Positions 13,384 to 24,463 of a stretch of 64,000 bases of DNA are shown in pieces. The notes under the pieces are model-generated. The model was not told the DNA's origin, did not search any database, and saw nothing but the letters and a program-made list of their open reading frames with translations. Both the position numbers and the translations under genes were made by a program. This stretch comes from Toxoplasma gondii ME49 (lineage: Eukaryota; Apicomplexa; Conoidasida; Eucoccidiorida; Sarcocystidae), in assembly GCF_000006565.2 (NCBI RefSeq), contig NC_031480.1, forward strand, positions 4,906,529-4,970,528, given 5' to 3'. The number at the start of each line of letters is the position of its first letter. The first letter of the stretch is position 1.

Positions 13384-14471
13384 TTACTCCAGATTCATGG
13401 TCAAAGCTTCAAGCTCAGTATTCATGTCCAGTGGTAGGTACTCTGTTTCAGCCACTCTGGTTGGCTTCCTCAGATCTGATTCAGGGACACACAGATAAAT
13501 ACACAAGTATATGAAACTGATTTCAAATCACAAGCTGAACCCGAACGACATCAACTCTTCCGACGTTGGTCTAAGGACACCGACAAAAGGCGGAACTGAC
13601 GCGAAAGAAATGTCTCGCTTTCTTACGGGAAAACAAGGTGGCTGGTCCCCCGCCAGAGCGTTGTGCCAGCCTTTTGCTACCAACGTCTTAAACGCAGTAG
13701 GAATGTTTTCCCTTTTTTCGAGTTGTCCTTCCAGTTGAAGGACAAGGCGATGGAGTTTCATGGTCGACTGCGTGTTGGATTTCTATCGCAATTTGAACAT
13801 ACACTTCCGAGCCCCGAAAAAGAGGACCCGACCTAAGAGAGGAAGAACACAGGCTTCTCTCTGTTGATATGACGACAGTACATGCTAGAGTCTCCTCAAG
13901 CTATCGCTACCATGCTTAGCTGTTTCTAAAAGTTGAAGGAACACGACCCAAGAATGACGATAGTAATCGGTGACGAACAGCGCAGCTAACTTGGTGCGCA
14001 AGCTCGTGGCACAGAGTCTTAACACAGAAAAACATAAAGCCATCTCTTTGTTTGCTCTCTAAAAAGATTCACCTGCTGTACTCCCAGCGACACGAGCTCT
14101 AAACTATGCGGGTACGACGGTTCATGCAATATAACGAAGGGATTGAAACACGAGAGATAGACTTTTTTGCTGAGCTCAAGAACAGTCTTCATCCGTGGAA
14201 AGGGGGATACGGTTTCCGCTTCTTAAGTGAACGGCCCAAAGATCTTTGTTTTCGGGTTTTTGCTCCTGATTTACCTCGACAGTGAACTGCTGCCGCAAGC
14301 GCAACCAGGGTTTGACTGACACACTCCGACAGACGCCTAACAACTCCTAAGGCGCGAAGAAGTCACTATTTGACATTCCTGTGCGTGTCACGCAATACCG
14401 CAGGTCCTTACCGGCTTTTTAAGCGATTGAACAAGCCGTATCAGTTTGTCTAGTGACCCTCCAAAAACCCA
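13384..14471 (-). CDS. Unresolved multi-exon gene, strand uncertain
   Basis: On the minus strand a phase-0 chain can be read: 14471..14412, 14346..14275, 14186..14073, 13767..13681, 13464..13384, ending in TAA. It gives 137 residues without an N-terminus, including SVSVKPWLRLRQQFTVE, KKVYLSCFNPFVILHEPSYP and MKLHRLVLQLEGQLEKRE. Each exon has usable splice sites, and exon 14346..14275 has a high share of G or C at third codon positions, as in firmer genes here. The pattern of a beta-strand-rich part followed by a helical part is faintly like TRAPPC13, but I do not assert that. Against it: the plus strand also reads well in places (ATG 14,106 to a stop at 14,285, 59 codons, and stretches at 13,361-13,436 and 13,535-13,640). 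A gene is probably present; its strand and product are open. Confidence 0.35.
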
Positions 14472-15888
14472 CTGTCGAGCTGGTTTTCAAATTGCTTTAC
14501 CGCATGCGCGGTATGATCTGCAGTTTTACAGCTGTCGGAAGTTGCTCAACTCCCCGCGGATAAGATACCTGGTGGCAACCCTCGGAATGCCTGAATTGTT
14601 AGAAAACTAACGTACTTAATGGCGTATTACTGAGAAAAAAGGACAGCCACGCGTGCCTGTTGCAGAAGACAACTGCGGAGAAGGGGTGGAAAAACTGTCA
14701 GCGGCTACGCTTCTTTCCTGGGAACGATTGACGCTGAAAATCAAAGTAGCATGCTCGTGAAAAGCGTTTGCTTTCGTTTCCGTAGCCCTATAGCGTCTGG
14801 GGGCACAACACATGGTGGAAAGGGGTTTTTCGCGGGGAGAAACGATATTTTTGCACACGTCTCGTTTTCGTCCGAAATGCCACGTTGCAGACGTCGCTGT
14901 TTGTCTTGTCCTCTGACGTAACATGCGCTGGGGGGTCGCAAAGCGAGAACGAAACGACATGCGTTTTTGCTAGAACTTGTTTCCCCGGTTCAGCTGTTTC
15001 TTCCTGCCTAAATGAAGATGCCTACCCAACCGATCTGCACTTTTTTCGGAATCGGGGACTGGACGTTTTGAATCGCGGCGCTCTCTTCGACTGCAGGGTT
15101 TGCCGATGGGCGTACGCGGCGAATCGAGCGTGTGCATTCGCTTCTCGTTCTCGATGAATTCAAAAAATGTGTTCCGCCTTGGAAATCCGAACGCAGGAGA
15201 GAACCTGCCGCCATGTAACGGGCTGGTTGTCGCATGTCAAAACGAAGTTGGCCGGGGCACTTCGCTACGATACGGTCAGGTGGACCAGACGCATGCTCTG
15301 AACCACCGAGGATTGAGTAACTTTGAAGAAATGCAAGGATACGGCCTCGAACTCGTACCTTTCCACGCAGTCCACTGCATGCGGCGATTTGCATCCAGCG
15401 GCTTTTCAGCACGACGTGTCCGCTCACCGCGTGATTTTTTTGTTATCGGCGACGCGCAACCTTCTTACCTTTGCTGGCGCCTTTTCGTTTGGGATTTGCC
15501 GAGTTCCATCGCTGAAATTTCTCCGTGTAGCGAACTTTCGGAGCGACTAGACAGTATATGCTATAAACGCCAGACCTGTTCTTGATTCTTCTTGCCCGCT
15601 GCCTTGAGCTATCGTCCATCAAAGAACATACGGAGCCCGTTTGTCTAAGATCACTGGTACGTCCGGAACAGACGTGTCAGCGCTTGCGGATACTCGCTTT
15701 CGGGGAAACTTTTACTGCGATGCCACTTGCCACACAGCCACCGGTGTTGTGTTTTGCACCTGCCTTCCTCCGGCGTCAATATCTGCAATTCTGCGGGGGC
15801 AGCAGGCGTTTGCAACTCCGGTCGAAGCGGCTGCGCGGCCCAGCTGCTCTGCCTGCCGCTCCTTTGTTTTTATCTGACTCCTCAATAC
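14472..15888. other. Upstream region of the cyclin-box gene
   Basis: About 1.4 kb that should hold the promoter and 5' UTR of the gene at 15,889 and, if real, the 5' end of the minus-strand gene before it. A plus-strand frame open from 15,100 to a stop at 15,583-15,585 is in the same phase as the cyclin-box gene but separated from it by that stop. I treat it as 5' UTR, possibly with upstream ORFs. Confidence 0.4.
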
Positions 15889-18800
15889 ATGGCGAGTGGG
15901 TCGCAGTGGAACCGTCCCGGCTGTCCCTTTGTTCCGGAACCGATTTTCCTGAACAAATGGGAGCAGCGGCTCTGTGCGGAACAGCCGCCAGCAGCCCCCT
16001 TCTTACCCGCTTCGACGGGCGGCGCCAACTTCCCAGTTTCGAATTGCAGATCTGGCCACGCCCTAGAGAGCGTTCCCGCGTCGCGGCGCATGGCTGCGGT
16101 GTATGCACACCCGGACCATCCGATGTGGGGCACCCAGCGAGGCGACTCTGGCCTCCAGAATGTCGAGCAGTTTCCCACTGCATTGGCTCCGGAGGCGGGC
16201 GGCGCGGACGGCACACCTGCGCTTGCAGAAACGGCAACTCATGCCTATGCCCGCTACCAAGAGGAGCCGCTGGCGGGCCGGTTTTCTTGCCAAAAAGCAC
16301 GCGAGGTCGGAGTCGAAACCAGCCAAGGGCAGGACATCGACATGTTTCCGCCGCACGAACGAGCGGAATGCTTCCCGCCCCGACCATCTTACTGCCAACA
16401 TGAAGCGTGTGCAGGTTGTCCAGAGCGCTGCAGACGGAGCGTTTCCCACGTGCACGAGGAAATGGTGGGCGCCTCCGTACCGCTTGCCCAGAAGGAAAAT
16501 GCACCATGGGGAATGGGGCTCCTTTCTACCGAGCCGCTAAGTTTTGACAGTGTCAGTGCCCCTAGCATCGTACCTTTGCAGCAGGAGACGGGGGGGCGGA
16601 AGGAGTCTCGTGTCCCCGGTCGCTCGTCGAGGGGGAGCACGCCGCCTCCCTCGAACATACCTCCGGGACTAGCGCGAGCTCCCTCTTTTTCGGTTCCACC
16701 TTTTCGTGAAAGCCCCCCCACATTGTCCTCGACGGCGCGTGCCAGCGTGAGTGCAAGCACCGACTTCCCAACCCCTTCCACCCCGCGGCAGGTGGACCGG
16801 GACCCGCGCCTCGCAACTCCTTTTCCAGAAAACCCCGTGCCTATCAGGGGGCGTCTGTACTCGAGATCTTGTGAAACATCAGAGGCCGACTCGTTCCGCC
16901 CTTCTAAATCGCCGAGGTGTTCCTCGGGACGCGTATCAGTGAGACTGCCGTCGCCGGGAACCGTGGATTGGGTCTCGAGCTCGCATGTCACATCTCATCT
17001 GTCTAAGCAATCTTCTGAAGCTTCCGAGCGCGTGACCACCCCAAGGAGGGCGGGGATGAGCAACGACAGTCATGAGGCGCGGCTGTTGACGGCGAGGCCC
17101 TCATCTTTCACCGGAGGTGCGCCTGCAGTTGCCTCCAGCAACCCCCGTGGCTCTAGGGCGCCTGACGCGTCGGCAGCCTCTAGCTCCTTTCTCAGGACCA
17201 GATCTTCGCTTTGTGGGAGGGGACCTAGAGAGGGTTTTACTGCCCTGTCTGCTGCACTCTCGGTCTTTCCTTTCCTGCTCCCGACAGCCGCCGTTCTGCC
17301 CCTCGACCCCGTGGGTCGGAAGCTGGAACGGACGCGGTCGCGGGAGTCGACGGAACACATGGGCTCGCCTTCTGCAGTCTCTTCCCAGAATTTTGCTGGG
17401 ATTCCTCTCAGGCGCGGTGGCGCCTCCTGTGCTGCACTCGATGTATTTACGCCTGGCTCTAGACAGAGTGTCTCAACTCCTCCGAGTTCGCCGCCTTGCG
17501 AGATGGACAGTGCGTCACATGCCGACTCTAGGGGTTTGACTGAGCGTCGGAAATCAATCCTCCAGGATCAGCAAGTTCAGGAGACGCTCCTCGCCCTTCT
17601 CGTGGCTGCGACACCCGCTGCAGAAGAAGCAGATTTGCGTCGGCTGCAGCGCAACAGCCTCGAGTTGGACCTGCTGCTTCCTGGCGTGTCCGTGACAGAC
17701 GCGGGGCTGGTCGGAGGCAGCTCGCTGGGCAGCGGAGCCGCCGGGGACAGTCAGCGGGATCTGCACGGTCGGAGCGCGGCATGGAGCGAGAGCAACCGGA
17801 GGCGTGTGTCAAGCGGGCGCCTCTGTTCTTGTTTGTCCCCGCTGGTAAGCAGTCTCCATACCCAGGCCCTCTGCGACTTGTACGAGGAAGAGGCGTTCTT
17901 TCTGCCTGAACAGGACATTCTGGAAGTGAAGTTCAACTGGTGGCAGATGCTCAAACGCGAGTTTCGCCTGCAGATGCACTGGGAAATGCAGCAGGAGTTC
18001 CAGAGCCCTTGCCGCAGGGAGCTGCCGAGGCCGCGTCGACAGGAGCGCCTGCTCAGTCGTTGGTCCTACTGCGTCTCGAGTGTCAGCGCTCGCCACGTGC
18101 CTGTCGCCAGGCGTCTCCTTCAAGAAGGGCCCAGAACGCTTCTCGCAGACACCACTGGGGACTCAACGGACCACACCGGATTGCAGTCGACTGACTCGAG
18201 ACACCCGGCGTCCTCGAGCGGCGGCCGGGACGGCCTAGGCGCCATCGATGTGGGCGCGCTGCTGTCTGGGGAACCGGCGCGAGGGGAGAAAGAAGAAGAG
18301 GTGATGGACTGTTCTGAGGGAGGCGAAGGCCGACGCGCGCTGAGTCGAAGTCTCCGCCAGCACGTCTGGACCTGGATGTGGGAGTGCGCTGCCAATCTCG
18401 GATTCTGCGTCTCGACGCGGTTTCTCGGTCTACAGCTTCTCGATGCGTACCTGGCACACGAACAGTCGCCTGTGGATCCCGAAAACGAGACACAGGTGAG
18501 TCTCGTGGCTGTCGCGTCGCTCCTCGTCGCCGCCGGGCTTCGGGGGCACTGGAAAGATCTGGAGAAAGACGCATACCTCGCGGGGATCGTGCGCGGACTG
18601 GACTTCCCCTACTCCCTCGACGACGTCATTCAAACCCAGCACGACATCCTCCAGCTGCTGCCCGCGGGCTTGATGCTGAGCAAAACAGTCGTCGACTACT
18701 TCCGCCTTTTCTTGGCGCATCTAAGAGACCTGTTCAACGTCGTCCAACACCTCGATGCGCTGCCTGAGTGTCCAGTCTTGGAGACCGGCGAGGGCTCGGG

Positions 18801-20775
18801 CGCCTCGTCGCTCCGCCAGAGCTCCCGAGACACCCTCGGCCTTGCCTCACGCTCCGACACCGGTTCGGCTTATATTCGGGTATCAGCGGGGTCCGGCGGC
18901 GAGCTACAGTGCGAGGAGAGACGGTTCCCAGACGATTTGCAACAACCGAGTAGGGTCCCGTCCCCCTTTCTCTTCGAGCAGAGCGGGCAGGACGGCGTGA
19001 AGTCAAGCACGAGTGGCAGGCTGCTCAGGAGCAGCTCATGTCGCAGCCGGTGGGAGGGCGGCTCGGGTGTATGTGCTGCGGAGCTCTCGAGAGACACGGC
19101 GGCGTCAGCGGGGGCCTGTCGGGATCGAGGAGCGTCTTTTCAGCAGGAGGAGTTTTTCCTGGGAGTCTCCGAGAGCGACGAGGCCCGCGGGGGCAGCGGA
19201 GACTTTGTGTCGCTCTTTGGTTTCTGGAAATCCACCGGTCTCCTCGCGTGCTTAGAGGCTCTCATTCTGCGCAGTTGTTCTGCGCTCGCGGGCTCTGTCG
19301 GGCCGTCTCTCCTCGTGCCTCCAAGTCGGCTCGTTGCAGCGCTCCTGCTGCGGCTGATGGAGCCGTACAGCACGGTGCGAATGGCCGAGGGGCATGAGAA
19401 ACACAACTCGCTTCTCACCGACAAAAGCGAGCAGGAACCGGTTCTTGGGCACCCCGGCATCGTCTCCTGGAGTCGCTTCATCTGCTCCTTCGTCTTCCGG
19501 CTCCACTACGACGCAGACATGGTTTTCTGGAAAGCCGTCTTAGCGCCTCTCGTCGACGGCGTGCTCCACATGGAGGATAATCACTGCTTCCTCGCCCTCT
19601 GGAAAGCGGGTACTGAACTCTGGGCTCAGCTGATCAGCCAGAGCTGCCGGCTCTGGGAAGCCGATCAAAACTCGCAATCGTCAGCAAGCCTTCCCCTCAG
19701 CTCCTCCACCCCTTTTCCCCCAGAAAAGAAACTATCTTCGGACAAACTGCCGTCTGAGGTGGTGTTGCCTTCTGAGAGAGTGCCTCTTGTAATGGCATCT
19801 CGTGTGTCCTCTGGATCTGTTTCGTTTTCTCATCGTCGGTCGCGGTCGATTGGAGACAGTGAGGTCAGTCGCGAGCCTCGGGCGTCAGCCTCTCGCACGC
19901 AGGGGCCGAGAAAGCCGGAGGCGGAGCGAAGTGCGTCTGCGGAGACGCCCGCCAGCTGGAGGCGCACGGGCTCGCCGCCTCGCGGCTCAGATCGGTCGAC
20001 CGAGTCCAGGAACTTTATCTTCGCCGAAACAGGCGGGCCTTTCCCCGGAGAAGCACCCCCGATGGTCGACAGGCGGGCGTCTCTCCCAGGGCGCTGCCCT
20101 GCAGGCTCGGATCGGAGACAGCGAGCTGAGGCGGAGACAGGGGGACGGCCGCCGGGGACTCCAGGGAGGCTTGGAAGCTGTGTGTCGACTTCCCAAAGGT
20201 GTCTGACACCTCCCCGAGACGGCGGGCTTCAACCTTCTGTTCAGATCGCGGCGTCAAGCGTTCAAGATTTCCAGACGTGGAGAGAGACGGGTGAACTCGC
20301 CTTCGAGGAAACGATGCAATGGGAGGCGGAGGAGGACGGTCGCTTTCCTCCTCAGCGAGGTGCGAGTTCTGGGAGGGGCTGCGGCGACGCGTCCAAAGTG
20401 TGTCCGGGGTTGAACGTCCCAGGCTCTACATCGGAACGGGTTTCTGTCTCCTCCAAAAACACAAATTGCCCAGAGACATGCTACGCTCCACCAGCGGCCG
20501 AGCGAGCTGTCGCCACGCCCAATCGAGGCAGCTTCGCAGGCGACGCCGCGTCTCGCGGCGAGAAAAACTCGATTGACTTTTTTCTCAGGGAGGGCCTTGG
20601 ATGGGGCTTTGAACGAAACGGCAGAAGCAGCGGCGAGCGTCAACGCGCCTCGTGGTCTGTCTCTCACGATCTTCCTTCGGACGTTTCAGCCGGGAGGCGA
20701 GAACGTCTTTCCTCGATAGGGAGATTTGCGAGCTCGGGGCCCGCAGACGCTGCGGAACCACATGACCTTTATTGA
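15889..20775 (+). CDS. Giant protein with a divergent cyclin box (1,628 aa)
   Basis: Intronless frame ending in TGA at 20,773. I start at the ATG at 15,889 (MASGSQWNRPGCPF); an in-frame ATG at 15,727 would add 54 residues, and Kozak context decides neither. Residues 1-600 are Ser/Pro/Arg/Gly low complexity. Residues about 818-945 match the cyclin N-terminal box: RQHVWTWMWECAANLGF, then LGLQLLDAYL, VSLVAVASLLVAAGL, and DVIQTQHDILQLLPAGLML. The lysine that cyclins carry in the ASK motif is replaced here by Gly883 (VAAGL), and the partner Glu of the next helix by Gln917. These two residues normally contact the CDK. A second hydrophobic helical part (residues about 1,085-1,270, for example WSRFICSFVFRLHYDADMVF) may be the rest of a cyclin-like fold. 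The remainder is disordered. Its role, and whether it binds a kinase, are unknown. Confidence 0.8.
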   Translation: MASGSQWNRPGCPFVPEPIFLNKWEQRLCAEQPPAAPFLPASTGGANFPVSNCRSGHALESVPASRRMAAVYAHPDHPMWGTQRGDSGLQNVEQFPTALAPEAGGADGTPALAETATHAYARYQEEPLAGRFSCQKAREVGVETSQGQDIDMFPPHERAECFPPRPSYCQHEACAGCPERCRRSVSHVHEEMVGASVPLAQKENAPWGMGLLSTEPLSFDSVSAPSIVPLQQETGGRKESRVPGRSSRGSTPPPSNIPPGLARAPSFSVPPFRESPPTLSSTARASVSASTDFPTPSTPRQVDRDPRLATPFPENPVPIRGRLYSRSCETSEADSFRPSKSPRCSSGRVSVRLPSPGTVDWVSSSHVTSHLSKQSSEASERVTTPRRAGMSNDSHEARLLTARPSSFTGGAPAVASSNPRGSRAPDASAASSSFLRTRSSLCGRGPREGFTALSAALSVFPFLLPTAAVLPLDPVGRKLERTRSRESTEHMGSPSAVSSQNFAGIPLRRGGASCAALDVFTPGSRQSVSTPPSSPPCEMDSASHADSRGLTERRKSILQDQQVQETLLALLVAATPAAEEADLRRLQRNSLELDLLLPGVSVTDAGLVGGSSLGSGAAGDSQRDLHGRSAAWSESNRRRVSSGRLCSCLSPLVSSLHTQALCDLYEEEAFFLPEQDILEVKFNWWQMLKREFRLQMHWEMQQEFQSPCRRELPRPRRQERLLSRWSYCVSSVSARHVPVARRLLQEGPRTLLADTTGDSTDHTGLQSTDSRHPASSSGGRDGLGAIDVGALLSGEPARGEKEEEVMDCSEGGEGRRALSRSLRQHVWTWMWECAANLGFCVSTRFLGLQLLDAYLAHEQSPVDPENETQVSLVAVASLLVAAGLRGHWKDLEKDAYLAGIVRGLDFPYSLDDVIQTQHDILQLLPAGLMLSKTVVDYFRLFLAHLRDLFNVVQHLDALPECPVLETGEGSGASSLRQSSRDTLGLASRSDTGSAYIRVSAGSGGELQCEERRFPDDLQQPSRVPSPFLFEQSGQDGVKSSTSGRLLRSSSCRSRWEGGSGVCAAELSRDTAASAGACRDRGASFQQEEFFLGVSESDEARGGSGDFVSLFGFWKSTGLLACLEALILRSCSALAGSVGPSLLVPPSRLVAALLLRLMEPYSTVRMAEGHEKHNSLLTDKSEQEPVLGHPGIVSWSRFICSFVFRLHYDADMVFWKAVLAPLVDGVLHMEDNHCFLALWKAGTELWAQLISQSCRLWEADQNSQSSASLPLSSSTPFPPEKKLSSDKLPSEVVLPSERVPLVMASRVSSGSVSFSHRRSRSIGDSEVSREPRASASRTQGPRKPEAERSASAETPASWRRTGSPPRGSDRSTESRNFIFAETGGPFPGEAPPMVDRRASLPGRCPAGSDRRQRAEAETGGRPPGTPGRLGSCVSTSQRCLTPPRDGGLQPSVQIAASSVQDFQTWRETGELAFEETMQWEAEEDGRFPPQRGASSGRGCGDASKVCPGLNVPGSTSERVSVSSKNTNCPETCYAPPAAERAVATPNRGSFAGDAASRGEKNSIDFFLREGLGWGFERNGRSSGERQRASWSVSHDLPSDVSAGRRERLSSIGRFASSGPADAAEPHDLY

Positions 20776-23700
20776 GCATCCGTGTGAACACCGAGCGCAT
20801 GCAGTGGCAAGGAAAACTCTTCCATTTCTGCGATAGAGAAGAAGCAACCATCTACAGGGGGTGCAGAGTGTCGAAGGGATGAGAAGCAACAGAGGAGGCG
20901 AAAACAAGAGCCGGAAAACAACTTTTGCAAGGAAAGCAAGGAGGAGGCTACTCTGAAAGCCGGTAGCTCCGAGAGAGAGAAGACCCTCAGACCTGCGCTT
21001 TTTGAATGTCTCATGTTCAGCGGTGTGGAATCTGATAACTTCTACCGAAACAGAGACAGTGCAATGGTTGCCACAAGCAACCAAAGTTGATGAGACTCTT
21101 CAACGGATTCAGTCTAATGCACATCAGGGACAGAGTCTTGAGCGCCAATGTGAGTTGCTCGGTGTCGAGACAGTCGAGTTGAGAGACAAGGGCTGGAAAA
21201 GCAGTCTTGCAGTTTTTCAAGCTTGTATTTGGAGCACGCACATGAGAGAGACGATTGCCTGTCGTTTCCGCAACTGCTCGCTGCGATAAAACTGGTATCT
21301 TCACACGGTTTGTGACCTACAAATATCCAGTCTTTCGCGAGACTGCGTATGCCATCGGCGACGGAAGCGAAAAGGGGTTTCCGCTGTTCCTTATGAGCGC
21401 ATGGGAGATTTTCGTCGCCTCATACAGACACAAAGAGTCGACAAAGTGATTTTTAAAGCAAGGGCGAAGAGAAGAGTTTCAGGATATCCGATAACAGTTC
21501 TGGAACGCTGGAGACTCAAGAGGCACACAGGAAGAAGTTGGAAAAAAGGGACATTCCGACCCAGATGCGCAGCACGTCTCTCTTGCTTAGACAAGGGCAG
21601 ACCGGTCGAGCTTCATTTCTCGAGGGATACTCTCTCTGAATAGAGAGCTTTGCATTCTCACGTCTTAAGACGAAGTCTCATCTACCGGAGCCCGCTTGTT
21701 GATGCCCCGGAGAAGGAAGGATCAGCTTCGTTTTTTGGTAGCAGAAGCCGCACACAATGTATTTGATGAGCACATGATGAACCCCTAACAACATCCAGGG
21801 GTAAGCGGCTGCCCTTCCTCTTGAGCGTCTGCGGTGTATCGACAGCGAGGACGATTTAAGTGTCGATGTTCGAGGACGTGACACGCTTGTCTCCGAGCCG
21901 TTGTCGCGCCTTTGATGCAGAAAAAAGAGAAAAACTGATAACCCATTTCTAGGAACAAAGGTTCAGTCTCAGGGGTCACATGGGAAGCAGACATAGCCGA
22001 AGGTGTTTTCTGACAGGACAGTTCGGAAGGTAGCTTCTAAAGCAGGGCTTGTGGATTCCATTCTTGGCGATATTCGAATGGAAAAGAGTGTCGAATTGTG
22101 CTACACGTTGCTGCGAAAGTAAATTCGTCTCACGGGAGCACATTCCGCAGAAGAAAGCGATGGATGCAAAGGTGGAAAGAACGCCTCTCGGACAAGTGAT
22201 CAGACGGTTCAGGTGTGGAGACTGTGAATGCTCTTTCCTTCGGAGCCTGAAACTGCCGAGAGGTTTTACTCTCAGAGTGGCTGCCAGAAGGTCAAGAGTA
22301 AAAACTCGAAACACTAGTGTTCTGTGTTCTCTCTTGCGTCTGGTATTACACTCTCCAGTCGTCCGCTTTCGTGGCAGGGAGGTATGAGTCGGCGAGCGTG
22401 AATACTACGATTCAGAGAGCGTGCGGCGGGGAGAATGCAAAAACTGGACGACGAGGAACACCGAAGAAGAATGGCAAACGCGAGTCAAGGAACATGGTTG
22501 CGGCGAGAGTCCTCGAGAGAGGCGGCAGAGGCAGGCGGACACTCTTGAGAAAACAGAGAGTTCGGTGAAGTGACCCCGCTGGCTTTTTGCCAGCTTCTTG
22601 TCATCCTTCCCGTTCACGTTTCGTAAAACCCACCCCTCCGTCTAAAGTCTGAGCGAATTCTTCTTCAGTCGGGTGGGGGGCGGGTGCTTCTGCGTTCTTT
22701 GTGGTGTGGATGTAGAGGGAAAATGACAAAGGTTTGCCTGAGAACGACATTTTCGTCTCCGCACCAACATCCCGAGGTGGGGGCGATCCGGGGGTGAGCC
22801 TGAATCGAGACCCTTCTCAAAAATGGCTCGTTATGTCAGAGCTGAAATCTCTTGCTTTCCTCTATTATTGCTCCTCAAACGACCTTTTACAGGTCGGTGA
22901 CAGGCAGACTTTGCTGTTGTGTTGCACGGAAGACCCAAAAAAAAAGAGGACAGGCTATTGCTCGCGCCAACGACACTGCGCCCGAAAGAACACCAAGTTG
23001 AAAACAACTCTTTCCTGACGCAGAAGAGGGAGGGCGTTGCTGAAGCCGAAGAAGTGATTGCGCTCGAAGAGCCCTGTGGTCTGGCGGATGTGTCTCCCTT
23101 CGGCGTTTGTTGTAGAAGCGAGGGGTGTCGAAGGTCGGCATTGCCGGGTTCGAAGCGACTGAAATTCGCGAAGCCAGAGGTGGGCTGGCAAGGGAGACAG
23201 AGGGCGAAATGGCATAAATGATGGGGCGTGTGGGGACGTGTGTCTTGCACGGTGAGAAACGCTTTTGTTTGCGGGGAAAGACGTCGTTTGAACGTTCGTC
23301 CCCTCTCTTCTGTGGCCCTTCGACTTGAAACTGTCGAGCCCAAAAGCTCGACCACTGATTCCTCTTCAACTTTTCAATCTCTCCTTTCTCGCCTCACTGC
23401 AGCCTCGCCGAAACTGCCAAAGTGAATAAACAGACGAATGTAAAAACGCAAATGTGTCGACGTGCCTAGGAGCGACTGCTTCACCGATTGTTTGCTCCGC
23501 AGCAAAAATGCGTTTGAAAAATGTACTCCAAACCACTATGTTCGAATACAGGCTCTTCTCCTCATTCAGGTTTGTGGTTTGTTGTAGTCTTGGGTACTTG
23601 CAGGGCGATCTTGCTTATGCATGTACTTGGATGTAACGAAGTGCCGAGACGCCGTGCATGGAGATGGCCGCGAGCAACACTCTCGGGTGTCACGACAGCC

Positions 23701-24463
23701 CTTTCGACACAGCAAAAGCGGGAGAAACCAAACGCAGGTTGACACTTGTTTCCGTAGGACGTACGTGCAGTACTATTAGTTACACTCTAGCCAAGGACTG
23801 CATCCAGCAGAGGAGTTTCACCGGGTGTACATACAGCCACATTCCCGCATAACAAACGTTCTGGTCCCCGGCTGCTAGATGTTTTTCTGACAGTTGCATT
23901 CTCTTGGATGTAGAGCTTTTCAGATCGCCTCAAAATTCGCTTTGAGTCTGAATCTTCACTCTGTTGAAGCCGAGCTCGAGACTGTGACTGCATTCATGTT
24001 TGACTTGCAGTTTCGAAAACTAGAGCTTTGTAGCAAAAAACAACACCGGAAGGGAATGAAAATCCCAGCGCCTGCAGACTGCGAACTCCGCGGGCTGCCG
24101 CCCAAACTGCTGGCACCGAAACTGTGGTGGTGTCCGTCGCACATCCTTGAAAAGAGATCAGAGGTCGTTGAAGACTTTCGAACGAAACTACATTGACAAA
24201 ACATTCGAAAGAACGAAGCAAGCTGCATTGTTGACAAGAAAAAAGTGGGGTGAGCACTCGCTTTGGATTTGCTAAAACCGCGTAGGCCCTAAGAACGGTC
24301 TGTTGGAAAAGAAGCTGTCCTCCCTGTAAAAACCAAACAGGCTCAAATCACTCTCCCCCACGATTCTTTCCTCTTTCCCTTCACCACGTTCGCAGGCGTC
24401 TCCACAACTTCACCCTTAGTCCCTGACAGGATCTTTGTTCTTGCCGCTTCCACTCCTTCTTGC
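20776..24463. other. Convergent intergenic region, 3.7 kb
   Basis: Lies between the stops of two converging long genes, so it should be mostly two 3' UTRs. Minus-strand frames of up to 174 codons around 22,830-23,370 overlap each other in different frames, have skewed Ser/Arg/Cys/Leu composition and show no motif. I see no splice-connected exon series and no RNA gene. Confidence 0.45.

Noticed and set aside
15100..15585. 161-codon plus-strand frame in phase with the cyclin-box gene
   Set aside because: Ends at a stop 300 bp before the chosen start. Cys/Arg/Ser-rich with no motif; no clear splice pair would remove the stop. Treated as 5' UTR.
22831..23369. Overlapping minus-strand frames of 160-174 codons
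   Set aside because: Two frames overlap, both low in structure, with no splice links. Best explained as 3' UTR of convergent genes.
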